A stretch of 64,000 nucleotides of DNA from Desulfonatronum thiodismutans (GTDB taxonomy: Bacteria > Desulfobacterota > Desulfovibrionia > Desulfovibrionales > Desulfonatronaceae), in assembly GCF_000717475.1 (NCBI RefSeq), contig NZ_JPIK01000013.1:186001-250000 (forward strand). The letters run 5' to 3'. Position numbers and translations under genes: made by a program. Positions 6,990-15,159 of this stretch are shown here, in pieces. The notes below the pieces were generated by a model. The model saw only the letters and a program-made list of their open reading frames with translations. It was not told where the DNA came from and made no database searches. Position 1 is the first letter of the stretch; every line of letters starts with the position of its first letter.

Positions 6990-7505
6990 ATGGATGAAAA
7001 AGAGCATCGCGGCAACACCGCTGTAACGAATGGGGAACGGAGTTCCGAAGAAATACGCCGGGATATTGCGAGAGAAAGGGAGAACATCTCCCAGACAGTC
7101 GGACAAATCGGCGAGCGGATCAAAGAGAAAATGGATTGGCGCGAATATGTAAACGACTCCCCATACCTGTCTTTGGGAGCAGCCGTCGGCATCGGCTACC
7201 TGGCCTCGAGCGTATTCACGAAACGAGCTTCGCCCCTGGAGCAAATCATGCGTCCCATTGCCGAGGAAGTGTGTGGTTCACTCGGTGGCCGGAGCCCGAG
7301 GGCCGACAGCCCCGGTCTTCTCAAGCTGACTCTGGTCGGCATTGTCGCGAGGGCTGCCGCCGGCTGGCTCAATGAAGCAACCTTGACGGAGGGGGCAGGA
7401 GGCACAGGTCCTCATCCTCGCAACGGACGTGGCTCAACCGCAAATCCACGAGAGGATCGCGACATTCGCGGAGAAAACGAACAGCTAACCTTTAAGCATT
7501 CTTAG
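6990..7505 (+). CDS. DUF3618-like protein
   Basis: A 171-residue protein. The SSEEIRRDIARERENISQTV stretch followed by GQIGERI is the DUF3618 pattern (E-I-R-x-D-I-x-x-x-R-x-x-I). A short hydrophobic glycine-rich segment (YLSLGAAVGIGYLASSVF) follows, then a polar, probably disordered tail. The family normally partners YqjE and DUF883-like genes, as here. AAAGGAG precedes the ATG. Confidence 0.75.
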   Translation: MDEKEHRGNTAVTNGERSSEEIRRDIARERENISQTVGQIGERIKEKMDWREYVNDSPYLSLGAAVGIGYLASSVFTKRASPLEQIMRPIAEEVCGSLGGRSPRADSPGLLKLTLVGIVARAAAGWLNEATLTEGAGGTGPHPRNGRGSTANPREDRDIRGENEQLTFKHS

Positions 7506-7514
7506 GAGGATGAC

Positions 7515-7868
7515 ATGGATATCGAAAGCAAGACGTACGAGACCCCCAAACAGCAGAAATATGGAAATCCCGGCAGCGATAGTGCCGCTGATCATCTCCT
7601 GGAACGCGGTGCCGAGGCTTTAGGTTCCGCGGAGAAGGCTGTAGGGGATGTTTACGATAGAACGACTCAGAAGGTTAGTGAGACGTATGATCAGGCCAAG
7701 AGCTATAGTAGCGATAATCCAGGGAAGACAGTGCTCATCGCATTGGGGATCGGAATCGGGCTGGGGCTTTTGTTGAGTGCAAGTGCGCGGCATTCTCGTG
7801 GTGGCAGCCAGTACGCTGAACCCGTTGTTCATGCGCTTTCAGATATGGCTTTAAAATTTTTCCGGTAA
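7515..7868 (+). CDS. Second DUF883-like membrane-anchored protein
   Basis: A 117-residue protein. Helical repeats (AEKAVGDVYDRTTQKVSETY) resemble DUF883 or late-embryogenesis-like helices. They are followed by SSDNPGKTVLIALGIGIGLG and LLLSAS, a glycine-rich membrane anchor. Unlike the gene at 6231, the anchor is not terminal: a tail of about 30 residues follows. The start 9 bp after the preceding stop (AGGAGG site) shows it belongs to the same operon. Confidence 0.7.
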   Translation: MDIESKTYETPKQQKYGNPGSDSAADHLLERGAEALGSAEKAVGDVYDRTTQKVSETYDQAKSYSSDNPGKTVLIALGIGIGLGLLLSASARHSRGGSQYAEPVVHALSDMALKFFR

Positions 7869-7875
7869 AATTGGT

Positions 7876-7924
7876 AACTACTCAGCTGTGTTCCGGCTTG
7901 TCATGGAAATGTGCTGAGTAGTTT
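7876..7924 (+). terminator. Terminator-like hairpin after the DUF883 operon
   Basis: AACTACTCAGC (7876-7886) pairs with GCTGAGTAGTT (7913-7923) across a 26-nt loop and is followed by TTCATTATG. The stem is strong, but the loop is long and the T-tract weak, so termination is probable rather than certain. Confidence 0.5.
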
Positions 7925-7983
7925 CATTATGTTTTTGGAAATATTTCAGCATTCAATTGATACTGAAAGAGAAGGGGGGCCTT

Positions 7984-8103
7984 GTGAGTAAATGGAATTT
8001 ACGGAAAAGTGAACGAGGCAAGATAGGATGGATTTTGCTGTGGGCTTTGGGAATCCCGATCCCGATCTTGTTGGTGTTGTTCGTGCTGCGGGGATGCACC
8101 TGA
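7984..8103 (+). CDS. Small single-span membrane protein
   Basis: A 39-residue protein from a GTG with an AAGGGGGG site. A basic front (MSKWNLRKSERGK) is followed by one transmembrane helix with a proline pair (WILLWALGIPIPILLVLFVL) and a short RGCT tail. The strong hydropathy design and good ribosome site make it a real gene; I recall similar short proteins in other proteobacterial genomes but know no function for them. Confidence 0.65.
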   Translation: MSKWNLRKSERGKIGWILLWALGIPIPILLVLFVLRGCT

Positions 8104-8188
8104 TACAATATTCCGCTATCTTGATTGGTGAGTATTTTTACAAGAAGAGCACGAAACAGAACAAAAAAGCATATAATGAGGCAAAGTT

Positions 8189-8815
8189 ATGTCCAATTTA
8201 AAAAATAAATCAGCGTCACCGCATATCCTGCCGTCTTTGCCGTATCAGGATAATGCTCTTGATCCGGCAATTTCCGCGAACACGATCAGTTTTCACTACG
8301 GAAAGCATCACAAGGGATATGTCGAGAAGCTGAACGAGCTTGTTGCGGGAACGCAATTCGCGGAGCTGTCGCTTGAAGAAATAATCATCGCGACATCCGG
8401 CAAGCCAAGTATGGCGACGATGGTAATCTTTAACAATGCAGCGCAAACTTGGAACCACACGTTTTACTGGAGCAGTCTGAAACCGAAGGGCGGCGGAGAA
8501 CCACCCGCGATGTTGAAGCAAAAGATCGAGGCTGCCTTCGGGACCTTGGATGCGTGCAAGAAGGAGTTGGCAGATGCTGCAATGGCCCAGTTCGGCAGCG
8601 GCTGGGTGTGGCTCGTGTTGGACGGTGTCACCCTCAAGGTGGTCAAAACCGGCAACGCGGATCTGCCCCTGACCAATGGGATGAAGCCGCTGTTGACCAT
8701 CGACGTATGGGAGCATGCCTATTACCTGGATTATCAGAATCGGCGCGCTGATTATGTCAAAGCCGTGCTGGACGAATTGATCAACTGGGATTTCGCGGCA
8801 AAAAACCTTGGCTGA
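8189..8815 (+). CDS. sodB: Superoxide dismutase, Fe type
   Basis: A 208-residue cytoplasmic enzyme converting superoxide to oxygen and peroxide. The metal ligands are visible: His in FHYGKHH, His in WNHTFYW, and Asp plus His in [22 protein letters not shown] is the iron-type signature, whereas Mn enzymes usually carry GGHxNH. The N-terminus has a short extension before [14 protein letters not shown] occurs at 8172-8177, close to the start. A fossil of a second sod 3' end is found at 14560-14600, so the gene was once duplicated with its surroundings. Confidence 0.95.
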   Translation: MSNLKNKSASPHILPSLPYQDNALDPAISANTISFHYGKHHKGYVEKLNELVAGTQFAELSLEEIIIATSGKPSMATMVIFNNAAQTWNHTFYWSSLKPKGGGEPPAMLKQKIEAAFGTLDACKKELADAAMAQFGSGWVWLVLDGVTLKVVKTGNADLPLTNGMKPLLTIDVWEHAYYLDYQNRRADYVKAVLDELINWDFAAKNLG

Positions 8816-8997
8816 CGCAGCAAAAAAGGTACGTGCGGGATGGTTTGGAACAGGTTGACATTTCTTCGGATGGCAGGGGGCTCATGCGTATCAATAATGC
8901 AAGCACGGCCAACCAAAAAGTGCCAACCTGTTTTTCCTTGCGAAATGAATCATTCCTTCAATACCTCATGCACTTCAACGCAACGAAGGGGCAAGAC

Positions 8998-10647
8998 ATG
9001 AAAGTTCGTTTTTTAGGGGCAGCGCGAACCGTGACTGGATCCTGTATCGTTGTCGAGACAAGCCAGACTCGTTTTGCAGTGGATTGCGGGTTGTATCAGG
9101 GGAACCGGGAGATCGAGAAACGCAACCAGAGTGATGCTCTGTATGACCCCTCGACCCTGGACTTTATTCTGATCACCCACGCCCATATTGACCACAGCGG
9201 GTTATTGCCGCGCATCGTGAACAGGGGCTTTGCGGGACCGGTTTACGCTACCCCGCCCACCAAGGATTTGCTGGAGATCATGCTCTTGGACAGCGCCCAT
9301 ATCCAGGAAATGGAGGCCCGCTGGGAAAACAAGAAGCGGTTGCGTGTCGGACAAAAGCCAATTGAGCCTTTGTATGGCAAGGGTGATGTTTCCAAGGCCA
9401 TGAGTCTGGTCCAATCCATGGTCTACAACGACCCCTTCGACCCGGGGCCGGGGGTAAGGGTCAACTTCAAGGACGCGGGGCACATTCTGGGATCAGCCCT
9501 GGTGGAAGTCTGGGTCGAGGAGGACGGGCAGCGGATCAAGCTCGTGTTTTCAGGAGATCTGGGGCGGCCCGATCAGCTGCTGGTTCGCGATCCCAGCATT
9601 GTCGAGTCGGCCGATTTTCTCTTCATGGAGTCGACCTACGGCAACAGGGACCACAAGAATGAGGATCAAAGCCGGGAGGAGTTGGCCGAAGCCATTGCCT
9701 TCAGTTATGCCAAGGGCGAAAAGGTCATCATTCCGGCATTTGCCTTGGAGCGAACCCAGGAAGTCATTTTTTCCATGTTCCTGCTCTCCAAGGAAGGGAA
9801 GCTTCCCAAGGACATGCCGGTCTTCGTGGACAGCCCTCTCGCGACCAGGGCCACGGAAGTTTTTCGGCGACACCCGGACTATTTTGACCGGGAGACGCGG
9901 CATTATCTGGCCAACGGCGAAGACCCCTTCAACATGCCCAATCTGCGGTTTACCTTGAGCGTGCAGGAGTCCCAAGCGCTGAATACCATGCGCGGTCCGG
10001 CGGTCATCATCTCCGCGAGCGGCATGGCCAATGCGGGGCGAGTCAAGCATCATCTCAAGCACAACCTCTGGCGCCAAGGGGCGAGTATTGTTTTTGTCGG
10101 GTTTCAGGCCATGGGCACCCCAGGAAGGAAGATTGTCGATGGAGCCGAATCCATCCGCATTCTTGGTGAAGATATTCTGGTCAAGGCACGGGTCTTCACC
10201 ATCGGCGGTTTTTCCGCCCATGCCGGCCAGAGCCAGCTCATGGACTGGTTGAGCTTTTTTCGTTCCCGGACCATGGAGGTTTTCCTGATTCACGGTGAAT
10301 ATGAGGCCCAGAAGGTTCTGGCCGGGTTGATCCGGGAAAGGTTCCGCTACACGGTCCATATCCCCGATTTTCTCGACGAAAGCATTCTCACTCCGGGCAA
10401 GGTCTTGGAGCAGCCCAGAGACAAGGATCGAGGCAGGTCCCACATGGACTGGGACTTTCTTGTCCAGGAAATGGAGAGGCCCATGGTCCTTTTGCGGGAG
10501 AGAATCCCATGTCTCCAGGCCTTGCCTTGGGTTGAGCAAACCGAGATGCGGGATCGCGTTCTGGATGTCAACAGGATCTGGAATACACTTGTCAGTGATA
10601 TTCCTTGCGGGCATTCCAGGACCCAAACCAAGAACAAAGGCCGCTGA
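8998..10647 (+). CDS. MBL-fold/beta-CASP RNA-processing nuclease
   Basis: A 549-residue protein from the ATG at 8998 (GAAGGGG site). The upstream in-frame extension to 8833 lacks family features. The metallo-beta-lactamase motif HAHIDHSG lies near residue 60, the central ESTYGNRDH segment is present, and the beta-CASP part carries VFVDSPLATRATEVF, ISASGMANAGR and FSAHAGQ. This is the bacterial relative of the CPSF73/Ysh1 nucleases, called MBL-fold RNA specificity domain proteins. It would cleave RNA in the cytoplasm with two zinc ions. The final 80 residues go beyond the usual domain and look unstructured. Confidence 0.9.
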   Translation: MKVRFLGAARTVTGSCIVVETSQTRFAVDCGLYQGNREIEKRNQSDALYDPSTLDFILITHAHIDHSGLLPRIVNRGFAGPVYATPPTKDLLEIMLLDSAHIQEMEARWENKKRLRVGQKPIEPLYGKGDVSKAMSLVQSMVYNDPFDPGPGVRVNFKDAGHILGSALVEVWVEEDGQRIKLVFSGDLGRPDQLLVRDPSIVESADFLFMESTYGNRDHKNEDQSREELAEAIAFSYAKGEKVIIPAFALERTQEVIFSMFLLSKEGKLPKDMPVFVDSPLATRATEVFRRHPDYFDRETRHYLANGEDPFNMPNLRFTLSVQESQALNTMRGPAVIISASGMANAGRVKHHLKHNLWRQGASIVFVGFQAMGTPGRKIVDGAESIRILGEDILVKARVFTIGGFSAHAGQSQLMDWLSFFRSRTMEVFLIHGEYEAQKVLAGLIRERFRYTVHIPDFLDESILTPGKVLEQPRDKDRGRSHMDWDFLVQEMERPMVLLRERIPCLQALPWVEQTEMRDRVLDVNRIWNTLVSDIPCGHSRTQTKNKGR

Positions 10648-10745
10648 CCCGCACCCGTTTCATCGCCGGTGTCCAGGAACCTGGATTGAATTGATCGTTC
10701 CCCCGCCGCCCTCCCACAATTTTCGTCTGGGTATTATTCCTTCCT

Positions 10746-10810
10746 CTGGGATTTTTCCCTATCTAAAGCAAGTAATCTCCCTACAGACACGGTCAACAAA
10801 ATGTTATTGT
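10746..10810 (+). promoter_or_regulatory. Conserved bipartite leader motif, copy B
   Basis: CTGGGATTTTTCC (10746-10758) is identical to copy A. CTCCCTACAGACACGG (10777-10792) follows at the same 18-nt spacing and differs at two bases, and TGTTATTGT (10802-10810) is identical. The downstream gene has decayed while the motif stayed intact, so the motif may still work for genes further on, or the decay is recent. Confidence 0.6.
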
Positions 10811-10927
10811 ATTTGGAAAGGGGGGAAATGACGTCTTCGTGGACTTTTTTTTGTCAAGGGCGGTTGGAGAGTCCGGAAAATGATGATGTGATCCTTCATG
10901 CATGGAAGGGGAAATGGAGGATAAATC

Positions 10928-11031
10928 ATGATCAAGGTCAAAAGGGGGCTACGAGTGCGATGCGCGGCAACGTCGTGGACTTGGCTGTCGGTATCGGTAG
11001 CAACTCGAAGACAGTACTTCCCGGAGGATGA
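10928..11031 (+). pseudogene. Decayed desulforedoxin gene
   Basis: After a GGAGG site, ATGATCAAGGTCAAA matches the start of the intact desulforedoxins. The sequence then encodes YECDA in one frame and GNVVD in another. Alignment to the intact genes needs one extra G or A near 10943 and loss of two bases (TG of the second Cys codon) near 10963. The CC-G-E-P-M end is replaced by unrelated sequence. All four cysteines cannot be made, so it is a broken copy. Confidence 0.75.
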
Positions 11032-11102
11032 TCTAGCTTGGCTTCACTGGACAGTGTGAGGAATTACGTTTCCTGTAAACGATAGAGTGACAAGGGGTGA
11101 AC

Positions 11103-11420
11103 ATGGAACAACGACAGAACAACAGGGCAGATGGAGGCCGTCGAAGGCAGGACGCGGATCGAAGGGAGCGGCCCGACCGAAGAAGCGGCCAGGACAGGCG
11201 ATTTGAAGGCGAAAGACGTACGCTTGGAGATCACGGGGCGTCTCGGAGGACTGCGTCTCGAATGAATGATGGAGAATTATTCTCACAAAAGGATGGATTG
11301 TCACCACAAGTTTCCTGGGAGCGCCGGAACAGCGTCGATCGCAGAGGAACCTATCAGGGTGAGAAGTCGACCAAGTATTTAATGACGGATAAAGAATTAC
11401 GTTTTTTATTGGGACGATGA
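11103..11420 (+). CDS. Arginine-rich protein with DRR repeats
   Basis: A 105-residue very basic protein. Its first half is built from short repeats of the form GRRRQDADRRERPDRRSG and QDRRFEGERR, and its second half has WERRNSVDRRG. Such G-RR-x-x-DRR segments are seen at the N-termini of some bacterial signalling proteins, including the diguanylate cyclase at 13562 in this same cluster. It is probably disordered and may bind acidic ligands or nucleic acid. The ATG at 11103 is preferred over the GTG at 11097. Its function is unknown. Confidence 0.6.
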   Translation: MEQRQNNRADGGRRRQDADRRERPDRRSGQDRRFEGERRTLGDHGASRRTASRMNDGELFSQKDGLSPQVSWERRNSVDRRGTYQGEKSTKYLMTDKELRFLLGR

Positions 11421-11628
11421 TCTCGCGGGCGAGGCAACGAATCTCCGTGCGGGCCGTTAAAAAGTGGTTCACTTGGGGAATCGGAATTTCAGACAAACCA
11501 TGCCGAATAATCGAGACACGCCGGACCCGTTCGTGCCTTGCAATGAGAAGACGCTGAGCAATTATAAAAAAGATCTCGAAGCGGTTGTCCGGGTTTCAAG
11601 TCAACGTCGCACCGGAGGTAACGTTTCA

Positions 11629-12069
11629 ATGTCAAGAACAGAGGATGGCATGTATCTGGAAACTGTACGCTACACGCCGTTGAACAATGTCGGAAATGCC
11701 CCGGCCAATGCCGGTGCGATCGCTGAAGCCACACTCAAGTCTTGGCATCAGGTGTCCGCCAGGCTTTCGCCGGTAATCGGCGAACGAGGGGTTGACGCCC
11801 TTTTGGGCCGCTCGTTGTACCTGACAAGTGCCGCCTACCCGTGGCTGTCAAATGTATGGGATAATGTTGACAGTGCCACAATGCTTGTAGGCCTCAAGGC
11901 TTGCATTGCGGGCCGCGACCCGGATGTCGCCGCGGAGGCGAGCCACACTCTGCTTGCGAACTTCGTCATCCTGTTGTCGAACATGATTGGAGAGGCATTG
12001 GCAAACCGGTTGTTGGGCCCGATGGGGGCATTTCCTCCATCGGTGTCGGAACAGGAGAGGCTACAGTGA
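11629..12069 (+). CDS. Uncharacterised helical protein coupled to KaiC-like gene
   Basis: A 146-residue protein from the ATG at 11629, which has a GGAGG site at 11614-11618. The frame is open from 11464, but that part has no good site. The stretches LSPVIGERGVDALLGRSLYL and LLANFVILLSNMIGEALANR suggest a helical bundle similar to small proteins encoded next to KaiC-like ATPases elsewhere (recalled, not checked). Its stop overlaps the KaiC-like start as GTGA, so the two are translationally coupled and probably work together. Confidence 0.65.
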   Translation: MSRTEDGMYLETVRYTPLNNVGNAPANAGAIAEATLKSWHQVSARLSPVIGERGVDALLGRSLYLTSAAYPWLSNVWDNVDSATMLVGLKACIAGRDPDVAAEASHTLLANFVILLSNMIGEALANRLLGPMGAFPPSVSEQERLQ

Positions 12070-13556
12070 ACAATATAGCAGCCATCCGCCGACTGGCCAC
12101 GGGCGTGCCTGGACTTGATGCGATCCTGGGCGGTGGCTTGCCGGAATATTCCTTGAACATCATTGTCGGGCCTCCAGGGTCCGGCAAGACGACGCTGGCG
12201 CACCAGATTATGTTCTCCCTGGCAACTCGGGAGCATCCAGCTCTGTTCTTCAGCGTGCTCGGGGAACCGCCGCTGAAGATGCTGCGTTATCAGCAGCAGT
12301 TTTCGTTCTTCAACCCGGACAAGATCAACGACGCGATTCGTTTCGTCAGCTTGAGCGAGGACATTGCGACCGGCGACTACGCCCGTGTGCTGTCGCGCAT
12401 CATGCGGGAAGTCCAGGCTTCACCGCCGGGACTGGTTTTTGTCGATTCCTTCCGCTCGGTCATGTATGAGGCGCAACATCTTCCTGATAATACCATCAGC
12501 CTGCAACAGTTCGTCCAGCAGCTCGGAATTCAGCTGGGCTGCTGGCAGACCACCTCCTTTCTGATCGGGGAATACTGGTCGGAAAGCGTCCATCATCAGG
12601 TCTTCACGGTGGCCGATGGCCTGCTCTCGCTACGGCAAAGCGTCCATAGAAATTCCATGGTCCGCAAAATACGTATTCTGAAAATGCGCGGCCAGGCCAT
12701 CCGACCGGGGATGCATACCTTCAGCATCACCAGCGCTGGGATCGTCGTCTACCCGACCGCGCTGGTTCTCGAAGGCATCGCGGATGCCCCGTTGGCCCCC
12801 GAGGAGTTGCGCGGTCGGGAGAGGTTGGCCACAGGCGTGCCGCGCCTGGACGAAATGCTGGGCGGCGGTTTGCCGTCGGGATATTCACTACTGGTGGCCG
12901 GACCGTCCGGGTCGGGCAAGACGATTCTGGCGGACGCCTTCCTTGCCGAAGGAGTCCGCCGGGGCGAACCGGGCGTGATCGTTGCATTTGAGCAAACGCC
13001 GAGTCAATCCTGGATGCGCGCGCTCAACGATATGATCCGCAACGGACAAATCGGCCTGATCAATACCCGTCCCCTGGACCTTTCCATCGACGAGATCGTT
13101 CATCGCTTGACCGAAGTTATTCAGCGAATGAAGGCCACGCGTGTGGTGATCGACTCGCTGTCCGGCTTCGAGCTGGCCGTGGCGCCGACCTTTCGCGAGG
13201 ATTTTCGCGAATCTCTATTTCGGATGTTCGCGGTGCTGTCCGGGCTGGGGGTAACGGTGCTGATGACGTCGGAACTTGAGGATCGCTATATTGATTTGCG
13301 GTTCAGCCCCTACGGGGCGGCGTTTCTCACCGATGCGATCATCGTCCAGCGCTACATTGAAGTGCGGAGCACTTTGCAGCGGGTCATGGCGGTGGTCAAG
13401 GTCCGGGCCAGCGCCCACGACAAAGAGATCAGGCGGTACGAGATAACCGATGAGGGCATTGTCATCGGCGACCCGGTGAGCGACTACGAGGGAATGCTGG
13501 GCGGGCGGCCGACGCGAACAAAAACGCGCGGTCAGGACGATCAAGGCAAACGGTGA
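12066..13556 (+). CDS. KaiC-like double-domain ATPase
   Basis: A 496-residue protein from a GTG with an AGGAG site. Two RecA/KaiC domains are present. The first starts LATGVPGLDAILGGGLPE with Walker A GPPGSGKTT near residue 36; the second starts LATGVPRLDEMLGGGLPSG with Walker A GPSGSGKTI near residue 278. KaiC-like proteins outside cyanobacteria act in stress and signalling rather than as full clocks; no kaiA or kaiB is seen here. It sits in a GTGA-coupled operon with the helical protein upstream and a diguanylate cyclase downstream, which suggests it feeds a cyclic di-GMP output. Confidence 0.88.
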   Translation: MNNIAAIRRLATGVPGLDAILGGGLPEYSLNIIVGPPGSGKTTLAHQIMFSLATREHPALFFSVLGEPPLKMLRYQQQFSFFNPDKINDAIRFVSLSEDIATGDYARVLSRIMREVQASPPGLVFVDSFRSVMYEAQHLPDNTISLQQFVQQLGIQLGCWQTTSFLIGEYWSESVHHQVFTVADGLLSLRQSVHRNSMVRKIRILKMRGQAIRPGMHTFSITSAGIVVYPTALVLEGIADAPLAPEELRGRERLATGVPRLDEMLGGGLPSGYSLLVAGPSGSGKTILADAFLAEGVRRGEPGVIVAFEQTPSQSWMRALNDMIRNGQIGLINTRPLDLSIDEIVHRLTEVIQRMKATRVVIDSLSGFELAVAPTFREDFRESLFRMFAVLSGLGVTVLMTSELEDRYIDLRFSPYGAAFLTDAIIVQRYIEVRSTLQRVMAVVKVRASAHDKEIRRYEITDEGIVIGDPVSDYEGMLGGRPTRTKTRGQDDQGKR

Positions 13557-13561
13557 TTCGC

Positions 13562-14488
13562 ATGCAGAATCGTCCGCATCCGAAAAACGCTCCGGAGAGT
13601 CTGTTTGAGGAAGCCGAAAACACCTTGCCATCGGGCTCGGTGACCGAGCATGCCTTTGCCGGGCAGGCAAATCCCGGCGATAAACAGACCAATGATAACT
13701 GCCACAGGTTTTCTGGTCCAGATCGGCGCAGAGATGGCACGGGCCGGCGACGAGGGTTTGCGGATCGGCGCGGAGGTGTCTCGGATCGGCGCGGAGGTGA
13801 CACGGTCCGGCGGGACAAAGACATCGAACTTCATGAACAGGACATCTCGGCAGAGCCAGGCGGGCATTCCGAGGCGCTGCTGCGTGACGTCAACGAGCAG
13901 CTTGTCGTGGCGACGATTCGTGCCCAGACGCAGGCTGAGACCGCTGAGCAGATCGCCGCGAAAATGGCCCATTTGGCCGAGCACGATTATCTTACGGGCT
14001 TGCCGAACCGTGCAGTGCTGGACGACCGTCTGGAACGGTCGATCGCCCTTGCGCAGCGTCACGGCAATCAGGTCGCCCTGCTGTATCTGGACATCGACAA
14101 CTTCAAGCACATCAATGACTCGCTCGGGCATGCCGCGGGTGACCAACTGCTTCAATCCATTGGAAAGCGTCTGCAGGCCTGCGTTCGTTTTTCGGATACG
14201 GTCAGCCGCCAGGGTGGCGACGAATTCGTGGTGCTGTTGGCCGACGTCGAAGGCGAGCATGGCGCTGTCCTTGCCGCTCAAAAGTTGATTGCGGCCATGG
14301 TCGAGCCGCATCGTATCGGCGCCCACAGTCTCCATGTCACCTTGAGCATCGGCATCAGCCTCTATCCGGACCACGGCACGGATAAGGAAACCGTTATCCG
14401 CAATGCCGACACTGCCATGTATTTTGCCAAGCACAAAGGGCGTAACAACTATCAGGTGTTCAGCACGGACATGAAGATCCAGCTGTAA
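13562..14488 (+). CDS. Diguanylate cyclase (GGDEF) with RR-repeat N-terminus
   Basis: A protein of about 308 residues. The first 90 residues are polar and contain DRRRDGTGRRRGFADRRGG repeats like those of the protein at 11103. A short coiled segment leads into a complete GGDEF domain with DYLTGLPNR, LYLDIDNFKHINDSLGH and the intact signature SRQGGDEFVVLL. It should make cyclic di-GMP from two GTP. No membrane segment or sensory domain is visible, so control may come through the RR region or the KaiC-like partner. A GTG at 13553 overlapping the KaiC end is an alternative start. Confidence 0.88.
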   Translation: MQNRPHPKNAPESLFEEAENTLPSGSVTEHAFAGQANPGDKQTNDNCHRFSGPDRRRDGTGRRRGFADRRGGVSDRRGGDTVRRDKDIELHEQDISAEPGGHSEALLRDVNEQLVVATIRAQTQAETAEQIAAKMAHLAEHDYLTGLPNRAVLDDRLERSIALAQRHGNQVALLYLDIDNFKHINDSLGHAAGDQLLQSIGKRLQACVRFSDTVSRQGGDEFVVLLADVEGEHGAVLAAQKLIAAMVEPHRIGAHSLHVTLSIGISLYPDHGTDKETVIRNADTAMYFAKHKGRNNYQVFSTDMKIQL

Positions 14489-14559
14489 AGCGCCTCAAAG
14501 CGCTCGTAGATATGGCCTCAGATTATGCGGTAACACGGAACGAATAAGGATTCGAGGAG

Positions 14560-14600
14560 AACCTTGGCTGACGCGACAAAAACAGGCGCGTGTCGGACTC
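14560..14600 (+). pseudogene. Fossil of a sod 3' end
   Basis: AACCTTGGCTGACGC (14560-14574) is identical to the last codons, stop and first bases after sodB at 8804-8818. The similarity continues through CAAAAA and GTG...CGG on both sides of small changes. Upstream of 14560 no sod coding sequence remains. It is a short relic, best explained by duplication of a sod-flanked segment followed by deletion. Confidence 0.5.
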
Positions 14601-14649
14601 GGACAAAGTTGCTCCCATGCCCACGTGCACCCGGGAAATATCCCCGCCT

Positions 14650-14712
14650 CTTGGGGTTTTCTCCCGCGCTAATGGGTGATTCCCCTACAGACATGGTTCA
14701 GAGAAAGTATCA
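14650..14712 (+). promoter_or_regulatory. Conserved bipartite leader motif, copy C (diverged)
   Basis: CTTGGGGTTTTCTCC (14650-14664) corresponds to block 1. TCCCCTACAGACATGG (14681-14696) matches block 2 of copy A at 15 of 16 positions. The third block is only loosely kept. It lies about 120 bp before the first of two tandem desulforedoxin genes, the same distance as in copy A. Confidence 0.6.
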
Positions 14713-14816
14713 GTATCTTATATGAAGAGGTAAAATTTTATCGCCGAGAGGTGCGTGTTCATGGCGCATGAAAATCTCAGGAATGAATCAACATTGTGAC
14801 CGGATGGAGGCAGATC

Positions 14817-14930
14817 ATGACGAAGGTAAAAGAAGTATACAAGTGTGAAGAATGTGGAAATGTCGTGCAAGTGATGGAAGCCGGAGATGGAGAGCTGGTT
14901 TGTTGTGGTGAGCCGATGAAAAAGCAGTAA
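14817..14930 (+). CDS. Desulforedoxin-like protein, tandem copy 1
   Basis: 37 residues, [19 protein letters not shown]... with four cysteines as C-x2-C and CC, ending PMKKQ. It has a GGAGG ribosome site. It is encoded in unit 1 of the 188-bp tandem repeat and differs from copy 2 at one residue (CEEC against CEKC). The protein should bind one iron as a rubredoxin-like centre. Confidence 0.88.
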   Translation: MTKVKEVYKCEECGNVVQVMEAGDGELVCCGEPMKKQ

Positions 14931-15004
14931 CCATACGTAATGGGAATGAATCGCACTAAGTAGGATCTAACATGCTGTGGACAATGACCGGATGGAGGCA
15001 ATTC

Positions 15005-15118
15005 ATGACGAAGGTAAAAGAAGTATACAAGTGTGAAAAATGTGGAAATGTCGTGCAAGTGATGGAAGCAGGAGATGGAGAGCTGGTTTGTTGTGGTGAG
15101 CCAATGAAGAAGCAGTAA
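15005..15118 (+). CDS. Desulforedoxin-like protein, tandem copy 2
   Basis: 37 residues with the same four-cysteine pattern (CEKC and CC) and a GGAGG site. It is followed 41 bp later by the intact Lmo0937-like gene, the same arrangement as at 2607-2912. The near identity to copy 1 shows the duplication is recent or kept even by conversion; doubling may raise dose. Confidence 0.88.
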   Translation: MTKVKEVYKCEKCGNVVQVMEAGDGELVCCGEPMKKQ

Positions 15119-15159
15119 CCATACCTAATGGCAATGAATCGCGCCGAACAGGAGGTAAC

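Larger units (their letters stand above)
10648..11102. other. Intergenic stretch with leader copy B and decayed gene
   Basis: There are 455 bases without an intact gene. They hold leader motif copy B (10746-10810) and the decayed desulforedoxin (10928-11031). The stretch about 10840-10890 keeps similarity to 2510-2560. Confidence 0.6.
14489..14816. other. Intergenic stretch with sod fossil and leader copy C
   Basis: There are 328 bases with no intact gene. They contain a remnant of a superoxide dismutase 3' end (about 14560-14600) and leader motif copy C (14650-14712). Confidence 0.55.

Noticed and set aside
8833..8997. N-terminal extension of the MBL nuclease
   Set aside because: The family starts at MKVRFLGAAR (8998), which has a GAAGGGG site; the upstream part has no recognisable features.
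13741..13812. GGATCGGCGC-type repeats as a CRISPR or mobile repeat
   Set aside because: They lie inside the diguanylate cyclase gene and simply encode the DRR/GRR repeat segment.
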